Of a stretch of 64,000 bases of DNA, positions 25,771 to 34,655 are shown piece by piece. Position numbers and translations under genes: made by a program. Numbering within the stretch: the stretch's first letter is position 1; the number at the start of each line of letters is the position of its first letter. The DNA lies in NCBI GenBank assembly GCA_964384215.1, contig CAYLLB010000022.1, positions 21,781-85,780 of the forward strand, in the 5' to 3' direction. The notes beneath the pieces were generated by a model. It had not been told where the DNA came from. It worked only from the letters and a program-made list of their open reading frames with translations, and ran no database searches. Source of the DNA: JAJFUV01 sp964384215 (GTDB lineage Bacteria > Acidobacteriota > Terriglobia > Bryobacterales > Bryobacteraceae).

Positions 25771-27066
25771 ATGAAGCGATCGGTTTGTTGTCTCCTCATA
25801 ACGATTCTGGCCACGTGTGCGACTGTGGCCGCCCCCCGCCGCGACCGAATGGTGGTCGTAATCAGTCTGGACGGATTTCCAAGCTATGCGTTGGAGGATC
25901 CGTACTTACCCATACCCACCATAAGGCAGCTGATGCGAGAGGGTGCGACGGCAGCTTCGATGCGCCCCACGAATCCGACTGTGACTTGGCCCAGCCACAC
26001 GTCGATGGTGACCGGCGTCGACGGATCGCGCCATCAAGTTCTGTATAACGGTTTGCTCACTCCGCCCTCCGCCGGGCGCCCCGGAAAGATCGAGCCATGG
26101 CTTGACAAAGACAAGATGGTGCGGGCGGTCACGGTGTATGACATTGCGCACAAGGCCGGCTTGACCACCGCGGAGGTGGACTGGGTGGCCATCTACGGCG
26201 CGCGTTCCATCACCTGGAAGTTCCCCGAGATTCCCGACCCTGAGGGCGTAATAGAGAAGGAGTTGATAACGCGCAACGTGGTGAGCCGCGACCAGTTGGT
26301 GAACTTCAGAAAAGCCCCGATCACATGGCGGGACAGCATCTGGACGGAAGCAGCCATCCATATTCTCACGGCGCACAAGCCGAACCTGATGCTATTCCAC
26401 ATGCTCAACATGGACTCGACGCATCACCGGTACGGTCCCATGGAGCTCGCCAGCTACAACGCGTTTGCATTCGCGGACGACCGCGTCAAACAGGTCCGCG
26501 ACGCACTGGCGAAAGCGCGGCTGCTCGATCGCACAACGCTATTGGTGGTTTCCGATCATGGCTTCCGCACCGTGAACAAACTTATCCAGGCGGATGCCGT
26601 GCTCGAAAGCAAGGGAGTCAGCGGAGCGTGGGTGGTACCGGAAGGAGGAACGGCCATGGTGTACGCAACCGATCCCGCCGAACGAGCCGCATTGATGCCA
26701 CGCATCGCGGACGCGTTTCGCGTCGTCGAAGGAGTGGAAGCGGTCATCGGTCGCGATGAGTTCAGGCGGCTGGGCCTGAATCCGGATAGCAAGGAGAGTC
26801 CCGACCTCGTGCTCGCCGCCAAGCCCGGCTACGCCTTCTCAGGCGGCAAAGTTTCAAGCGCATCCCCGTTTAGAGGCGGCAGTCACGGGTACTTGAACAC
26901 CGATTCCCAGATGGATGCCATCTTCGTGGCTTGGGGCGCGGGTATCCGGCGCGGCGCGCGCCTTGGCCAAGTGTCTGTGATGGACCTTGGCCCGACCATC
27001 GCCAAGTTGCTGGGCCTCGAAATGAGCGACGTGCAGGGCCACGTGCTGCGAGAGATTCTGGAATAG
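25771..27066 (+). CDS. Exported nucleotide pyrophosphatase/phosphodiesterase-type protein
   Basis: 431 aa. ATG 25771 gives a clear signal peptide (MKRSVCCLLITILATCATVAA). The alkaline-phosphatase superfamily NPP core is visible: metal-binding ISLDGFPSY, nucleophile region PTNPTVTWPSHTSMVTG, NMDSTHHRYGP and VVSDHGFRTVN, plus the late GGSHGYLNTDSQMDAIFVAWG. The family hydrolyses phosphodiesters or pyrophosphates outside the cytoplasm. It is the first non-phage gene to the right of the structural cluster. An in-frame ATG at 25711 would hide the signal peptide. Substrate unknown. Confidence 0.87.
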   Translation: MKRSVCCLLITILATCATVAAPRRDRMVVVISLDGFPSYALEDPYLPIPTIRQLMREGATAASMRPTNPTVTWPSHTSMVTGVDGSRHQVLYNGLLTPPSAGRPGKIEPWLDKDKMVRAVTVYDIAHKAGLTTAEVDWVAIYGARSITWKFPEIPDPEGVIEKELITRNVVSRDQLVNFRKAPITWRDSIWTEAAIHILTAHKPNLMLFHMLNMDSTHHRYGPMELASYNAFAFADDRVKQVRDALAKARLLDRTTLLVVSDHGFRTVNKLIQADAVLESKGVSGAWVVPEGGTAMVYATDPAERAALMPRIADAFRVVEGVEAVIGRDEFRRLGLNPDSKESPDLVLAAKPGYAFSGGKVSSASPFRGGSHGYLNTDSQMDAIFVAWGAGIRRGARLGQVSVMDLGPTIAKLLGLEMSDVQGHVLREILE

Positions 27067-27090
27067 AGAAAACCGTTTACGCCCTTGTCA

Positions 27091-27119
27091 TTGAGCAAGC
27101 GGCTCATGTAAGGTATAGT
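27091..27119 (+). promoter_or_regulatory. Candidate sigma-70 promoter before the Wzt-like gene
   Basis: TTGAGC (27091-27096) and TATAGT (27114-27119) are 17 bases apart. The -10 overlaps GTG 27118, so a transcript from here would start near 27126 and could only serve the in-frame GTG at 27133. Either that GTG is the true start with almost no leader, or translation starts at 27118 from readthrough. Confidence 0.45.
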
Positions 27120-28353
27120 GAACACTTCAAACGTGGTTCTCGCGCAAAGAATCTCAAAAGTCTACCCTCTGTACAAGCGTCCTTCCGACCGCCTACTGGA
27201 AGTGTTTGCGTTAGGGAAGCGGCGCCGCCACACGGAATTCTGGGCGCTTCGGGATGTGAGCTTCCGCGCGGAAAAAGGCGAGATCCTGGCGCTGGTCGGT
27301 CCCAACGGATCGGGTAAGAGCACGCTGCTGCAGATCGTGAGTGGATTGCTGCAGCCTACAGCGGGGCGCATACTCACCGATGGGCGTGTGGCTGCGCTGC
27401 TCGAACTGGGCGCGGGGTTCAACCCCGAATTCACGGGGCGGGAGAACGTCTATCTGAATGGCGAAATCATGGGCCTTACGCGGCGCGAGGTGGACAAGGC
27501 CTTCGCGAGCATCTCAGCTTTCGCCGAAATCGGGGAGTTCATCGATCGCCCAGTGAAGGAATACTCTAGCGGCATGTATGTGCGCCTGGCCTTCGCGACG
27601 GCGATCCACGTCGAACCCGAAATTCTGATCGTGGATGAAGCCCTCGCCGTGGGCGACGCCATCTTCGCCAACCGCTGCATTCAGAAGTTCGAGGAACTCA
27701 AGCGGAAGCAAGTCACGATCCTTTTCGTCTCGCACGATCTAGGGTTGGTGAAGCGCCTTGCGCACCGGGCCATCCTACTGCTGAACGGCCAGATCGCGAC
27801 CGAGGGTGCGCCGAGCGACGTGGTCAACCGTTACGTCGGATTCGTGCATGAGAGAGAGCAGGCGAAACCGGATGCGGAGGAGGAGAATGCTGTCGAACGC
27901 AACGCCAGTTTCCGCCACGGGGACGGCGCCAGCCGGATAACGGATGTTCGCATCCTGGATAAGCAAGGAGAAACACTGAACTCGATCTTGAGCGGCTGCC
28001 CGGTCACAGTTCGAGTGCGCGCGGAATTCAAACAGACGGTGGAGGAGCCCGTGGTAGGGATTCTGGTGCGCAACCGCCTGGGGATCGACGTCTACGGGAC
28101 CAACACCCGCATCGAGAACCGCTCGTTCGGTACATTCCATGCCGGCGAGGTGTTGGAAGTGGATTTCAATTTCGACTGTTTGCTTACCCGGCAAGAGTAC
28201 ACGCTCACGGCCGCCACGCAGTACTGGGATGGGTCGAGCCAGGATTGGCTCGACGACGTCGTGGCCTTCAGCGTCGTCGATCAGCGGGACATGGCGGGAT
28301 TCGCCCACCTGAAAACCACTGTCGAATGGCGCAAACTGAGCAGAGAACACTAA
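27118..28353 (+). CDS. Polysaccharide-export ABC transporter ATPase (Wzt-like)
   Basis: 411 aa. The N-terminal ATPase has Walker A VGPNGSGKST, the signature EYSSGMYVRLAFA (S-G-x), Walker B ILIVDEALAVGDA and the switch His in LFVSHD. The N-terminus (ISKVYPLYKRPSDRLLE) is typical for Wzt/TagH/RfbE proteins. Residues from ~250 form the beta-sandwich Wzt C-terminal domain that reads the glycan end. The family powers export of O-antigen or similar polymers. The permease partner (Wzm) normally lies next door, but neither neighbour is one. GTG 27118 follows AAGG closely; GTG 27133 is an alternative. Confidence 0.9.
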   Translation: MNTSNVVLAQRISKVYPLYKRPSDRLLEVFALGKRRRHTEFWALRDVSFRAEKGEILALVGPNGSGKSTLLQIVSGLLQPTAGRILTDGRVAALLELGAGFNPEFTGRENVYLNGEIMGLTRREVDKAFASISAFAEIGEFIDRPVKEYSSGMYVRLAFATAIHVEPEILIVDEALAVGDAIFANRCIQKFEELKRKQVTILFVSHDLGLVKRLAHRAILLLNGQIATEGAPSDVVNRYVGFVHEREQAKPDAEEENAVERNASFRHGDGASRITDVRILDKQGETLNSILSGCPVTVRVRAEFKQTVEEPVVGILVRNRLGIDVYGTNTRIENRSFGTFHAGEVLEVDFNFDCLLTRQEYTLTAATQYWDGSSQDWLDDVVAFSVVDQRDMAGFAHLKTTVEWRKLSREH

Positions 28354-28357
28354 ACCG

Positions 28358-29746
28358 ATGATTTACATGATTGTCCTCGCCGCCGTCGTGCTGGTGCTGA
28401 CCACGGTCACATTTGTCAAGACGCGCGACGTACACAACGAAACGGACTTTCTGCTGGCGGGGCGGAAGCTGCCCTGGACCGTGCTGGTGTTCACGCTGCT
28501 TTCGTCGTGGATCGGCGCGGGGAGCTTATTCGCCGGGGGCGAGAACGCCTACCGGAACGGATTCGCAGCTCTATGGCAGCCTCTGGGCGGATGGCTGGGG
28601 CTGATTGTCATTTGGAGCATCGCCGGACGGGCACGGCACTTCGCGCAGTTCACGATTCCGGATCTGCTAGAGACGCGCTACAACGCGGTGGCGCGCGTGA
28701 TGGGCACCATCGCCATCATCATTTCCTACACCGTCATCACGAGCTACCAGTTCAAGGGCGGAGGCGACATCCTGCACCTGATCTTCCCGGAGTTGGACCG
28801 GACCACCGGTATGTACATCATCGCCGCGTTCGTAATTACGTTTACCGCCGCGGCGGGCATGGCTTCGATCGCGTACCTCGACCTGGTGATCGGGCTGCTG
28901 GTGACCACGATTGTGATCGTCTCACTACCACTCCTACTGAGCGCCGCCGGCGGGTGGCAGCAGGTGTACCGCGTCCTTCCCGCATCGCACTTCCAGCCGT
29001 TGGGAGATCTTACCGTCTGGCAGGCGCTGGGCCTCACGCTGCCCACGATGCTGCTGCTGATCGGCAATCAAGGAATGTACCAGAAGTTCTTCTCCGCACG
29101 CTCGGAGAGGGACGCGAAGTTGGCGGTGGGCGGGTGGATCATCGGCACAGTAGTTCTGGAGACCCTTCTGATCACGATCTCGGTGATCGGCAGCTCGATG
29201 TTCCATCCGGAAACTCCGCGAGAGATCATACCAGTGACTGCGCGCCTAGGCTTGCCATCCCTCATCGGCGCAATCCTGCTGGGCGGAATCTTCGCGAAGG
29301 TGCTTTCAACGGCGAACAACTATTTATTTTCGCCGGCCAGCAACCTGATCCATGACGTGTTCGATCGTTTTGTCGTGAAGGAGCGCAATGAGCGCAGAAG
29401 CCTTCTCATGTCGCGCATCACGGTGGTGGCGCTTGGATTGTTCGCGCTCGCGCAGGCGGCGCACTTCGAATCGATCCTGAAAGCCGCGCTTTACGCGTAC
29501 ACAGTTTACGGGGCGGCAGTCACTCCGGCGGTGCTGGCGGTATTCTTCTCCCGCCGGGTGAACACGGCAGGTGCTATCACCTCCATCGTTTCGGGGACGC
29601 TGGTAACGGTACTCTGGAATCTGGCGGGCATCACCGTGCTGGACGCCGTGTATCCGGCGCTGGCGATGTCGGTCTGCTGCTTGTTTGCCGTCAGTTGGAT
29701 GACGGCGCCGCCGCCGGAAGAGAAGTGGCGACCGTTTTTCGAGTGA
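28358..29746 (+). CDS. Sodium:solute symporter (SSS family)
   Basis: 462 aa, almost wholly hydrophobic with about a dozen membrane segments. The N-terminus MIYMIVLAAVVLVLTTVTFV is followed by the family marker ETDFLLAGRKLPWTVLVFTLLSSWIGAGSLFAGGENAYRNG. The conserved TIPDLLETRYN and the later LSTANNYLFSPASNLIHDVF also fit. Members import sugars, amino acids or carboxylates with Na+. It starts four bases after the ABC ATPase stop and ends eight bases before a peptidase gene, so these probably form an operon. The M24 peptidase next door hints at amino acid or peptide-derived substrates, but this is weak. Confidence 0.92.
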   Translation: MIYMIVLAAVVLVLTTVTFVKTRDVHNETDFLLAGRKLPWTVLVFTLLSSWIGAGSLFAGGENAYRNGFAALWQPLGGWLGLIVIWSIAGRARHFAQFTIPDLLETRYNAVARVMGTIAIIISYTVITSYQFKGGGDILHLIFPELDRTTGMYIIAAFVITFTAAAGMASIAYLDLVIGLLVTTIVIVSLPLLLSAAGGWQQVYRVLPASHFQPLGDLTVWQALGLTLPTMLLLIGNQGMYQKFFSARSERDAKLAVGGWIIGTVVLETLLITISVIGSSMFHPETPREIIPVTARLGLPSLIGAILLGGIFAKVLSTANNYLFSPASNLIHDVFDRFVVKERNERRSLLMSRITVVALGLFALAQAAHFESILKAALYAYTVYGAAVTPAVLAVFFSRRVNTAGAITSIVSGTLVTVLWNLAGITVLDAVYPALAMSVCCLFAVSWMTAPPPEEKWRPFFE

Positions 29747-29754
29747 GGGGCGAT

Positions 29755-30924
29755 ATGGAACTGGATCGGATTCAGGAAGCCTTGCGGCAACAGGACTTGG
29801 ACGGATGGCTGTTCTTCGATCATCACGTGCGCGACCCGCTGGCCTACCGCGTTCTGCAACTCGATGAGCAACATGCGCCGACGCGGCGCTGGTATTACCT
29901 GATCCCGGCACAAGGCGAACCGCGCGGGCTGGTACATCGAATCGAACCGGGGATGCTGGACAAGCTGCCGGGCGAGAAGACGCCGTACTCGAGCTGGACT
30001 ACGCAGGCCGAGGGGCTCCAAAGGATGTTGGCGGGCTGCCGCCGCGTGGCCATGCAGTACTCGCCGCAGTGCGCCATTCCTTACGTCGGTATGGTGGACG
30101 CCGGCACCGTCGAGTTGGTGCGAAGTTGCGGCGTCGAAGTGGTGAGTTCGGCGGACCTGGTGCAGCAGTTTGAAGCATGCTGGGATGAGGCGAAGCTTGC
30201 GTCGCACCTGGAAGCCGGACGACGAGTGGATAGCATCCGCTGCGAAGCCTTCGAACTCGTCGGCCGCCGCCTTGCGAACGGCGCGACAGTCACCGAACTG
30301 GAGGTGAAGCAATTCATCCTGGGCCGCTTTGCCGCGTCATCGCTGACCACGGACCACGGTCCCATCGTGGCGGTGAACGAAAACGCATCGAACCCTCACT
30401 ACGAACCGGACGCGGATCACAATCGTCAGATCGTGCACGGCGATCTGCTACTCATCGACATGTGGGCGAAGCTAAAGGCGCCGGGCAGCGTCTACTACGA
30501 CATCACTTGGACCGCTTACTGCGGCGCGAAACCGCCCGACAAAATGCTGGAGGTCTTCCACATCGTCAGCCAAGCACGGGACAAGGCCGTGGAGTACGTG
30601 GTGGACGCGGTGGCACACCGGCGCGAGCTGCGCGGGTACGAGGTGGACGACGTGGCGCGCGGGCATATCCGGCAGGCGGGCTACGGCGATTCCTTCTTCC
30701 ATCGTACGGGCCACTCGATCGGACCCGATGTGCATGGCGCGGGCGCGAACATGGACAACTTGGAAACACACGACGAGCGTCGCGTAATGCCGTGGACTTG
30801 CTTCTCCATCGAGCCCGGCATTTATCTGCCGGAGTTCGGCATTCGCTCGGAGGTGGACGTTTTCGTCGGCGAGGAAAGCGCCAGAGTCACCGGCGAAGTG
30901 CAGCGTGACTTGCTGCGGCTCTGA
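29755..30924 (+). CDS. M24 family metallopeptidase (Xaa-Pro peptidase-like)
   Basis: 389 aa from ATG 29755. The pita-bread fold ligands can be followed: LLLIDMW (Asp), VYYDITW (Asp), HRTGHSIGPDVHG (His), SIEPGIYLPEFG (Glu) and IRSEVDVFV (Glu). The N-terminal ~170 residues form the creatinase-like domain (DLDGWLFFDHHVRDPLAYRVL). The family removes N-terminal residues before proline or splits X-Pro dipeptides using two metal ions. No signal peptide is seen, so it is cytoplasmic. It starts eight bases after the symporter stop, and the next gene starts one base after its own stop. Confidence 0.9.
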   Translation: MELDRIQEALRQQDLDGWLFFDHHVRDPLAYRVLQLDEQHAPTRRWYYLIPAQGEPRGLVHRIEPGMLDKLPGEKTPYSSWTTQAEGLQRMLAGCRRVAMQYSPQCAIPYVGMVDAGTVELVRSCGVEVVSSADLVQQFEACWDEAKLASHLEAGRRVDSIRCEAFELVGRRLANGATVTELEVKQFILGRFAASSLTTDHGPIVAVNENASNPHYEPDADHNRQIVHGDLLLIDMWAKLKAPGSVYYDITWTAYCGAKPPDKMLEVFHIVSQARDKAVEYVVDAVAHRRELRGYEVDDVARGHIRQAGYGDSFFHRTGHSIGPDVHGAGANMDNLETHDERRVMPWTCFSIEPGIYLPEFGIRSEVDVFVGEESARVTGEVQRDLLRL

Positions 30925-30925
30925 C

Positions 30926-32566
30926 ATGCGCACCCGGTTTCTGCTGGCGTTGCTGTTCTCCGCGCTCCCGTCGTGTACTTTTGCAGCCGCCGGTTATGAG
31001 CGCCGCGGGAACTCCGTCACACTTCCGGTCCCGGGCGGTTGGGCCAAGATCGAGTGGATCACCACGGGAGCGTTTCGTTGTTGCCGTGGTTGGGGGTGGC
31101 CCGCCGGATGCCCGGACCTCGCCGACCGCGAGCCGGTGGCGTTCACCGACCGCGGTGAGCTGGGATCTGTCGAGTTACGCTCGCGTGGGCTGGCGGTGCG
31201 GATCGAGAAGGCTACCGGCAGGATCGCAGTAGCAACCGCTGAGGGGGTTGCGCTGCTGGAGGAAGCCGGCGTAGCCCGGAGTGGAAGCTCCAGCGTGGCC
31301 GTCCGCTTCCGGATTTCCCCGTCGGAGAAGTTCCAGGGCTTGGGCATGCGGGACGGACCGGTGTTCTTGCACGCGGCTCGCGTAACAACGCGCTGGCCGT
31401 TCCTACTGTCTAATCGCGGCTACGGCATCTACTTCCCCGCCCCAGGAGAATGGGAATTCGATCTCGGCGCGTCCGCCTCCGGCATGCTGGAAGCACGAGC
31501 GCAGGACGGAAAGCGCCTGGAGTACTTCTTCTACCAGGGTGGAAGTCCCAAAGAGGTGTTTGAAGAGCACTTCGCCGCATCAAGCCAAGTGGAACGGTTG
31601 AATGCGCACGACATCCGCGTGGCGCCGCCAAGCGACTGGCCGGCGGAAGCGTCGCCGATCGGGAGCTTCGGCCCTCCATGCTGGGACACACTTCGCGCGA
31701 CGGTGCGGGCACTCATCAACGGGAGCCTGTCTGCGGCCCTGTTGCCGGCATGGGACCTCACACCCTGGCGCAACGCTCCGGCGGGCCTGCATCGACGTGC
31801 CGCGCAACTCGCCGTCTTCCTGCCGCTACTGGGAGATTCGACACTGCCCCAGATGAGACCGCAGCACCCTGCGCTCGACACGGCATCCGCCGCCCTGCGC
31901 GCGCGGTTGACGCCGTTCCTGCTCACCTACACACTGGAGGCTCACGATCGCGGGTTCCCAGTCATCCACCCGCTGGCGATGCAGTTTCCGGACGACGCGC
32001 AGGGCGCATCGCTGGAGGACGAGTTCTTCTTCGGCGATGAAATCCTGGTGGCCCCTGCCCTGGATACCACCGGTCGGCGCAGGGTCTACCTGCCGATGGG
32101 ACGCTGGACGGACCTCTGGAGCCACGCCACGTACAAGGGCAAGCAGACCATTGAAATCGAGGTGCCAGAGCACGCGCCCGCGCTGCTCGTGAAGAATGGC
32201 TCGTTGATCCCGCTCGCGGCCGAGCGGGCAGGCGAACCCATGGAACTGCATTACTTCCCCGCCCTCGGCGGCGAGTTTTTCTTGGCCGAGGATGGCCTGT
32301 GGCAGCCCACGCAGTTACACGCCTCGCCCGCCGGGGACTACTATCGCCTGGAGACCGAGTCGAAGAAAGACCGCGATTACGAGTGGATCGTACACCATCT
32401 GGCGAAGCCTTCCAAAGTGACCGAAGGCGACGAGGTGTATCTGGAGGTCGGGGACCGGACCATGCTCGCCAACGGCTGCTGGTATTACGATGCCGCGCAA
32501 CGGAACCTGCACGTTCGCCAGCAGGCGCGCGCCAGCGCCGACCAGGTCATCAACATCGCCTTCTAA
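30926..32566 (+). CDS. GH31-like exported protein lacking the catalytic half-barrel
   Basis: 546 aa with a signal peptide (MRTRFLLALLFSALPSCTFAAA). The N-terminal beta-sandwich (FRISPSEKFQGLGMRDGP...GYGIYFPAPGEWEFDLG, YFFYQGGSPKEVFEEH) and the later GH31 segments (RRAAQLAVFLPLLGD, LTPFLLTYTLEAHDRGFPVIHPLAMQFP, FFFGDEILVAPALD, VYLPMGRWTDLW) are clear. Between them, where a GH31 enzyme has ~200 residues with the WxDMNEP nucleophile and the acid/base Asp, only ~70 residues remain and neither motif is present. It is probably a non-catalytic glycan-binding relative, or acts by another mechanism. The reading frame is intact, so this is not simple decay. Confidence 0.78.
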   Translation: MRTRFLLALLFSALPSCTFAAAGYERRGNSVTLPVPGGWAKIEWITTGAFRCCRGWGWPAGCPDLADREPVAFTDRGELGSVELRSRGLAVRIEKATGRIAVATAEGVALLEEAGVARSGSSSVAVRFRISPSEKFQGLGMRDGPVFLHAARVTTRWPFLLSNRGYGIYFPAPGEWEFDLGASASGMLEARAQDGKRLEYFFYQGGSPKEVFEEHFAASSQVERLNAHDIRVAPPSDWPAEASPIGSFGPPCWDTLRATVRALINGSLSAALLPAWDLTPWRNAPAGLHRRAAQLAVFLPLLGDSTLPQMRPQHPALDTASAALRARLTPFLLTYTLEAHDRGFPVIHPLAMQFPDDAQGASLEDEFFFGDEILVAPALDTTGRRRVYLPMGRWTDLWSHATYKGKQTIEIEVPEHAPALLVKNGSLIPLAAERAGEPMELHYFPALGGEFFLAEDGLWQPTQLHASPAGDYYRLETESKKDRDYEWIVHHLAKPSKVTEGDEVYLEVGDRTMLANGCWYYDAAQRNLHVRQQARASADQVINIAF

Positions 32567-32642
32567 ACTGCCATCGCGGGCCAGGATTATGTCCGCATCC
32601 GCAGCGAACCGCCGGACATCCCATGTAGGGGAGAGATTTGAC

Positions 32643-33179
32643 ATGAAGATTGCGTTTGCCGTTGCCGCGACCCTGGTCGCAGGTGGTTTGTTCGTTTGGG
32701 GGCAAGTGGCCCGAAACAAGACACACCTGAAAGTGGGCGATCTGGCGCCGGATTTCACCCTTCGCTCGACTACGGGCAGCGATTTCACCTTATCGGAGTT
32801 CCGCGGCAAGAAGAACGTGGTGCTCGCCTTCGTGCCCAAAGCTTTCACCAGCGGTTGCACCAAGGAGATGACGGCTTACCAGGCGGGCATCGGCGAGTTC
32901 AATGGCGTCCAGGCGCAGGTGGTGGGCATCAGCACAGATGATCTGGACACGCTGAAGCGCTGGTCGACAGAGCTGAAGGCTTCCTTCCCGATGCTGAGCG
33001 ACGCCAACCGCAAGGTCAGCGGGCAATATGGAGTGCTGGCGGGCGTACTGGGTTTCGCCAACCGCACGACTTTCGTGATCGACACCGAGGGCCGCATCCA
33101 ACACATCGAGGAAGGTTCGGCGGCGTTGGATCCCACGGGCGCCGCGACAGCCTGCAAGCGAATCACTAAGAATCCCTAA
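32643..33179 (+). CDS. Exported peroxiredoxin (AhpC/TSA, Bcp-like)
   Basis: 178 aa. The N-terminal hydrophobic stretch (IAFAVAATLVAGGLFVWG) is a signal peptide or anchor. The thioredoxin-fold body has VGDLAPDFTLRSTTG, then FVPKAFTSGCTKEM, where Cys is the peroxidatic residue in the P-x3-T/S-x2-C context, and LSDANRKVSGQYGV. The family reduces peroxides in the envelope using thiol partners. ATG 32643 follows a GGGAGAG-type site. A strong hairpin follows the stop. Confidence 0.88.
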   Translation: MKIAFAVAATLVAGGLFVWGQVARNKTHLKVGDLAPDFTLRSTTGSDFTLSEFRGKKNVVLAFVPKAFTSGCTKEMTAYQAGIGEFNGVQAQVVGISTDDLDTLKRWSTELKASFPMLSDANRKVSGQYGVLAGVLGFANRTTFVIDTEGRIQHIEEGSAALDPTGAATACKRITKNP

Positions 33180-33209
33180 CGCGCGGGTGCGACTCAATTC
33201 TGGCGAAGA

Positions 33210-33233
33210 GGGCTCGTGTGTTTTCACGAGCCC
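33210..33233. terminator. Hairpin between convergent genes
   Basis: GGGCTCGTG (33210-33218) and CACGAGCCC (33225-33233) form a perfect 9-bp stem with a six-base loop, in the 149-bp gap between the peroxiredoxin (+) and galK (-) ends. No U-tract follows, so it is a weak intrinsic terminator or an RNA 3' end stabiliser working both ways. Confidence 0.5.
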
Positions 33234-33328
33234 ACTCGTCAATGTTTGGAGGAGACGTTTGACAACGCCCCACGGAGGAGGACATTCAAACGCTTTGGAA
33301 AGATAGTGCCGGTAACGAGGAGAAGCTC

Positions 33329-34489
33329 TCAGTGAATTTCGCCGGCACCGTCGCTGGGCTCGCAAATGTAGCTATGGGGTTCTATCCCGTACCGCTCCCG
33401 GTAGATCCTGGCGATTCCGTCGCGGAAGGCCACCACCGCATCGGGACGCACCAGGTTCACCGTACAACCGCCAAATCCCCCGCCGGTCATGCGAGCCCCG
33501 AACACGCCGTCCATGCCGATGGCGGTGTCGACAAGGAAATCCAGTTCGGGACAACTCACGTCATAATCGTGCTGCAGGCTGCGATGGGAGGCTACGAACA
33601 GTTCGCCCATGCGTTTCAAGTCGCCGGCCGCCGACGCGAGCATGAACTCCTCAACGCGCGCATCTTCGCTCACAACGTGGCGGGCGCGGCGGTAAACCGA
33701 CGTGGGCATCGAAGCAGCGCAGGCCTCCAACTGCGGGATGCTGGCATCGCGGAGGCTCGCGACCGCCGGGTCGCCAGCGCGGATGGCGTTCACGGCTTCG
33801 CGGCATTCGCGCACCCGGTCACGATAGGCCGAACCGCCCAGTTCGTGCTTCACCATGGAGTTCACCGCGACGATAGATACTCCGTCAGGCAGACGGACCA
33901 TCTCGTGCTCCAGCGAGCGGCAATCGATGCGCACGGCGCAGCCCGCTTTGCCAAACACGGAAATGTACTGGTCCATGATACCGCAGGGCATCCCTACGAA
34001 ATCTCTTTCGGCGCGCTGGCACAGGCGTACGATGTCGAGCCGGGCGAGGCCGGCCGATTCGTCGAGAAGAGCCATCGCGGTGGCGACTTCGAGCGCAGCC
34101 GAAGAACTCAGCCCGCTGCCCACCGGCACCGTGCTCCACAGGTAAAGGTTCGAGGGGCGCACATGGCAGCCGGCGCGAACCAGTTCGTGCGCAACGCCGG
34201 CGACGTAATCGCTCCACTCGCCGGCCGGCTCCATTGCGCCCAGGTCATCAATCTCCCATTCCCGCGACTGGCGGACATTCTCCGACCACACGCGCAGGCG
34301 ACCGTCATCGGACGGCCCCACGGCGATGTGACAGGCCATCTGAAGCGCAACGGGCAGCACGAAGCCAAGGCTGTAGTCGGTGTGCTCGCCGATCAGGTTC
34401 ACTCGTCCCGGGGCGCGCACCAGGCGCGGAGCCTCGCCGCCGTATTTCTCGCGAAAGCCCTCGATCAGGAATGACGCCGGGCCAGCCAC
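33329..34489 (-). CDS. galK: Galactokinase
   Basis: 386 aa. GHMP kinase motifs are plain: RAPGRVNLIGEHTDYSLGFVLP, the nucleotide loop PVGSGLSSSAALEVATAM, MDQYISVFG and the C-terminal GARMTGGGFGGCTVNLV. The enzyme phosphorylates galactose at C1. GTG at 34487-34489 is chosen because GGAGGAG lies seven bases upstream; upstream in-frame codons run back through the neighbouring gene. It overlaps the small membrane-protein gene by 25 bases, so translation is likely coupled. With the SSS symporter upstream it looks like a galactose uptake and activation unit. No galT is in the window. Confidence 0.95.
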   Translation of the reverse strand: MAGPASFLIEGFREKYGGEAPRLVRAPGRVNLIGEHTDYSLGFVLPVALQMACHIAVGPSDDGRLRVWSENVRQSREWEIDDLGAMEPAGEWSDYVAGVAHELVRAGCHVRPSNLYLWSTVPVGSGLSSSAALEVATAMALLDESAGLARLDIVRLCQRAERDFVGMPCGIMDQYISVFGKAGCAVRIDCRSLEHEMVRLPDGVSIVAVNSMVKHELGGSAYRDRVRECREAVNAIRAGDPAVASLRDASIPQLEACAASMPTSVYRRARHVVSEDARVEEFMLASAAGDLKRMGELFVASHRSLQHDYDVSCPELDFLVDTAIGMDGVFGARMTGGGFGGCTVNLVRPDAVVAFRDGIARIYRERYGIEPHSYICEPSDGAGEIH

Positions 34490-34650
34490 AATAGCACTCC
34501 TCCAAACAGGATCATGGACGCGCCCACGTACAGATCGATGTTCACGTTCGTAAGCGGCGCGCGCGTGGCCGGGCTGATCGCGCCAACCGCACACAGAATC
34601 AGGCCGACCATCAGGAAGAAAAGACCGGAAGGTGTTCTGAGATCCCACAT
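34465..34650 (-). CDS. Small two-segment membrane protein
   Basis: 61 aa. Two hydrophobic segments (about 9-26, GLFFLMVGLILCAVGAIS, and 42-56, VGASMILFGGVLLWLA) are joined by a short polar loop with INIDLY-like character. It lies five bases downstream of the SSS symporter gene and overlaps galK. Small proteins at this place often accompany symporters, possibly as accessory subunits. No family recognised. Confidence 0.7.
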   Translation of the reverse strand: MWDLRTPSGLFFLMVGLILCAVGAISPATRAPLTNVNIDLYVGASMILFGGVLLWLARRHS

Positions 34651-34655
34651 AGCAT

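Noticed and set aside
33332..34474. A 380-codon plus-strand open frame opposite galK.
   Set aside because: Shadow of galactokinase, which has all GHMP motifs.
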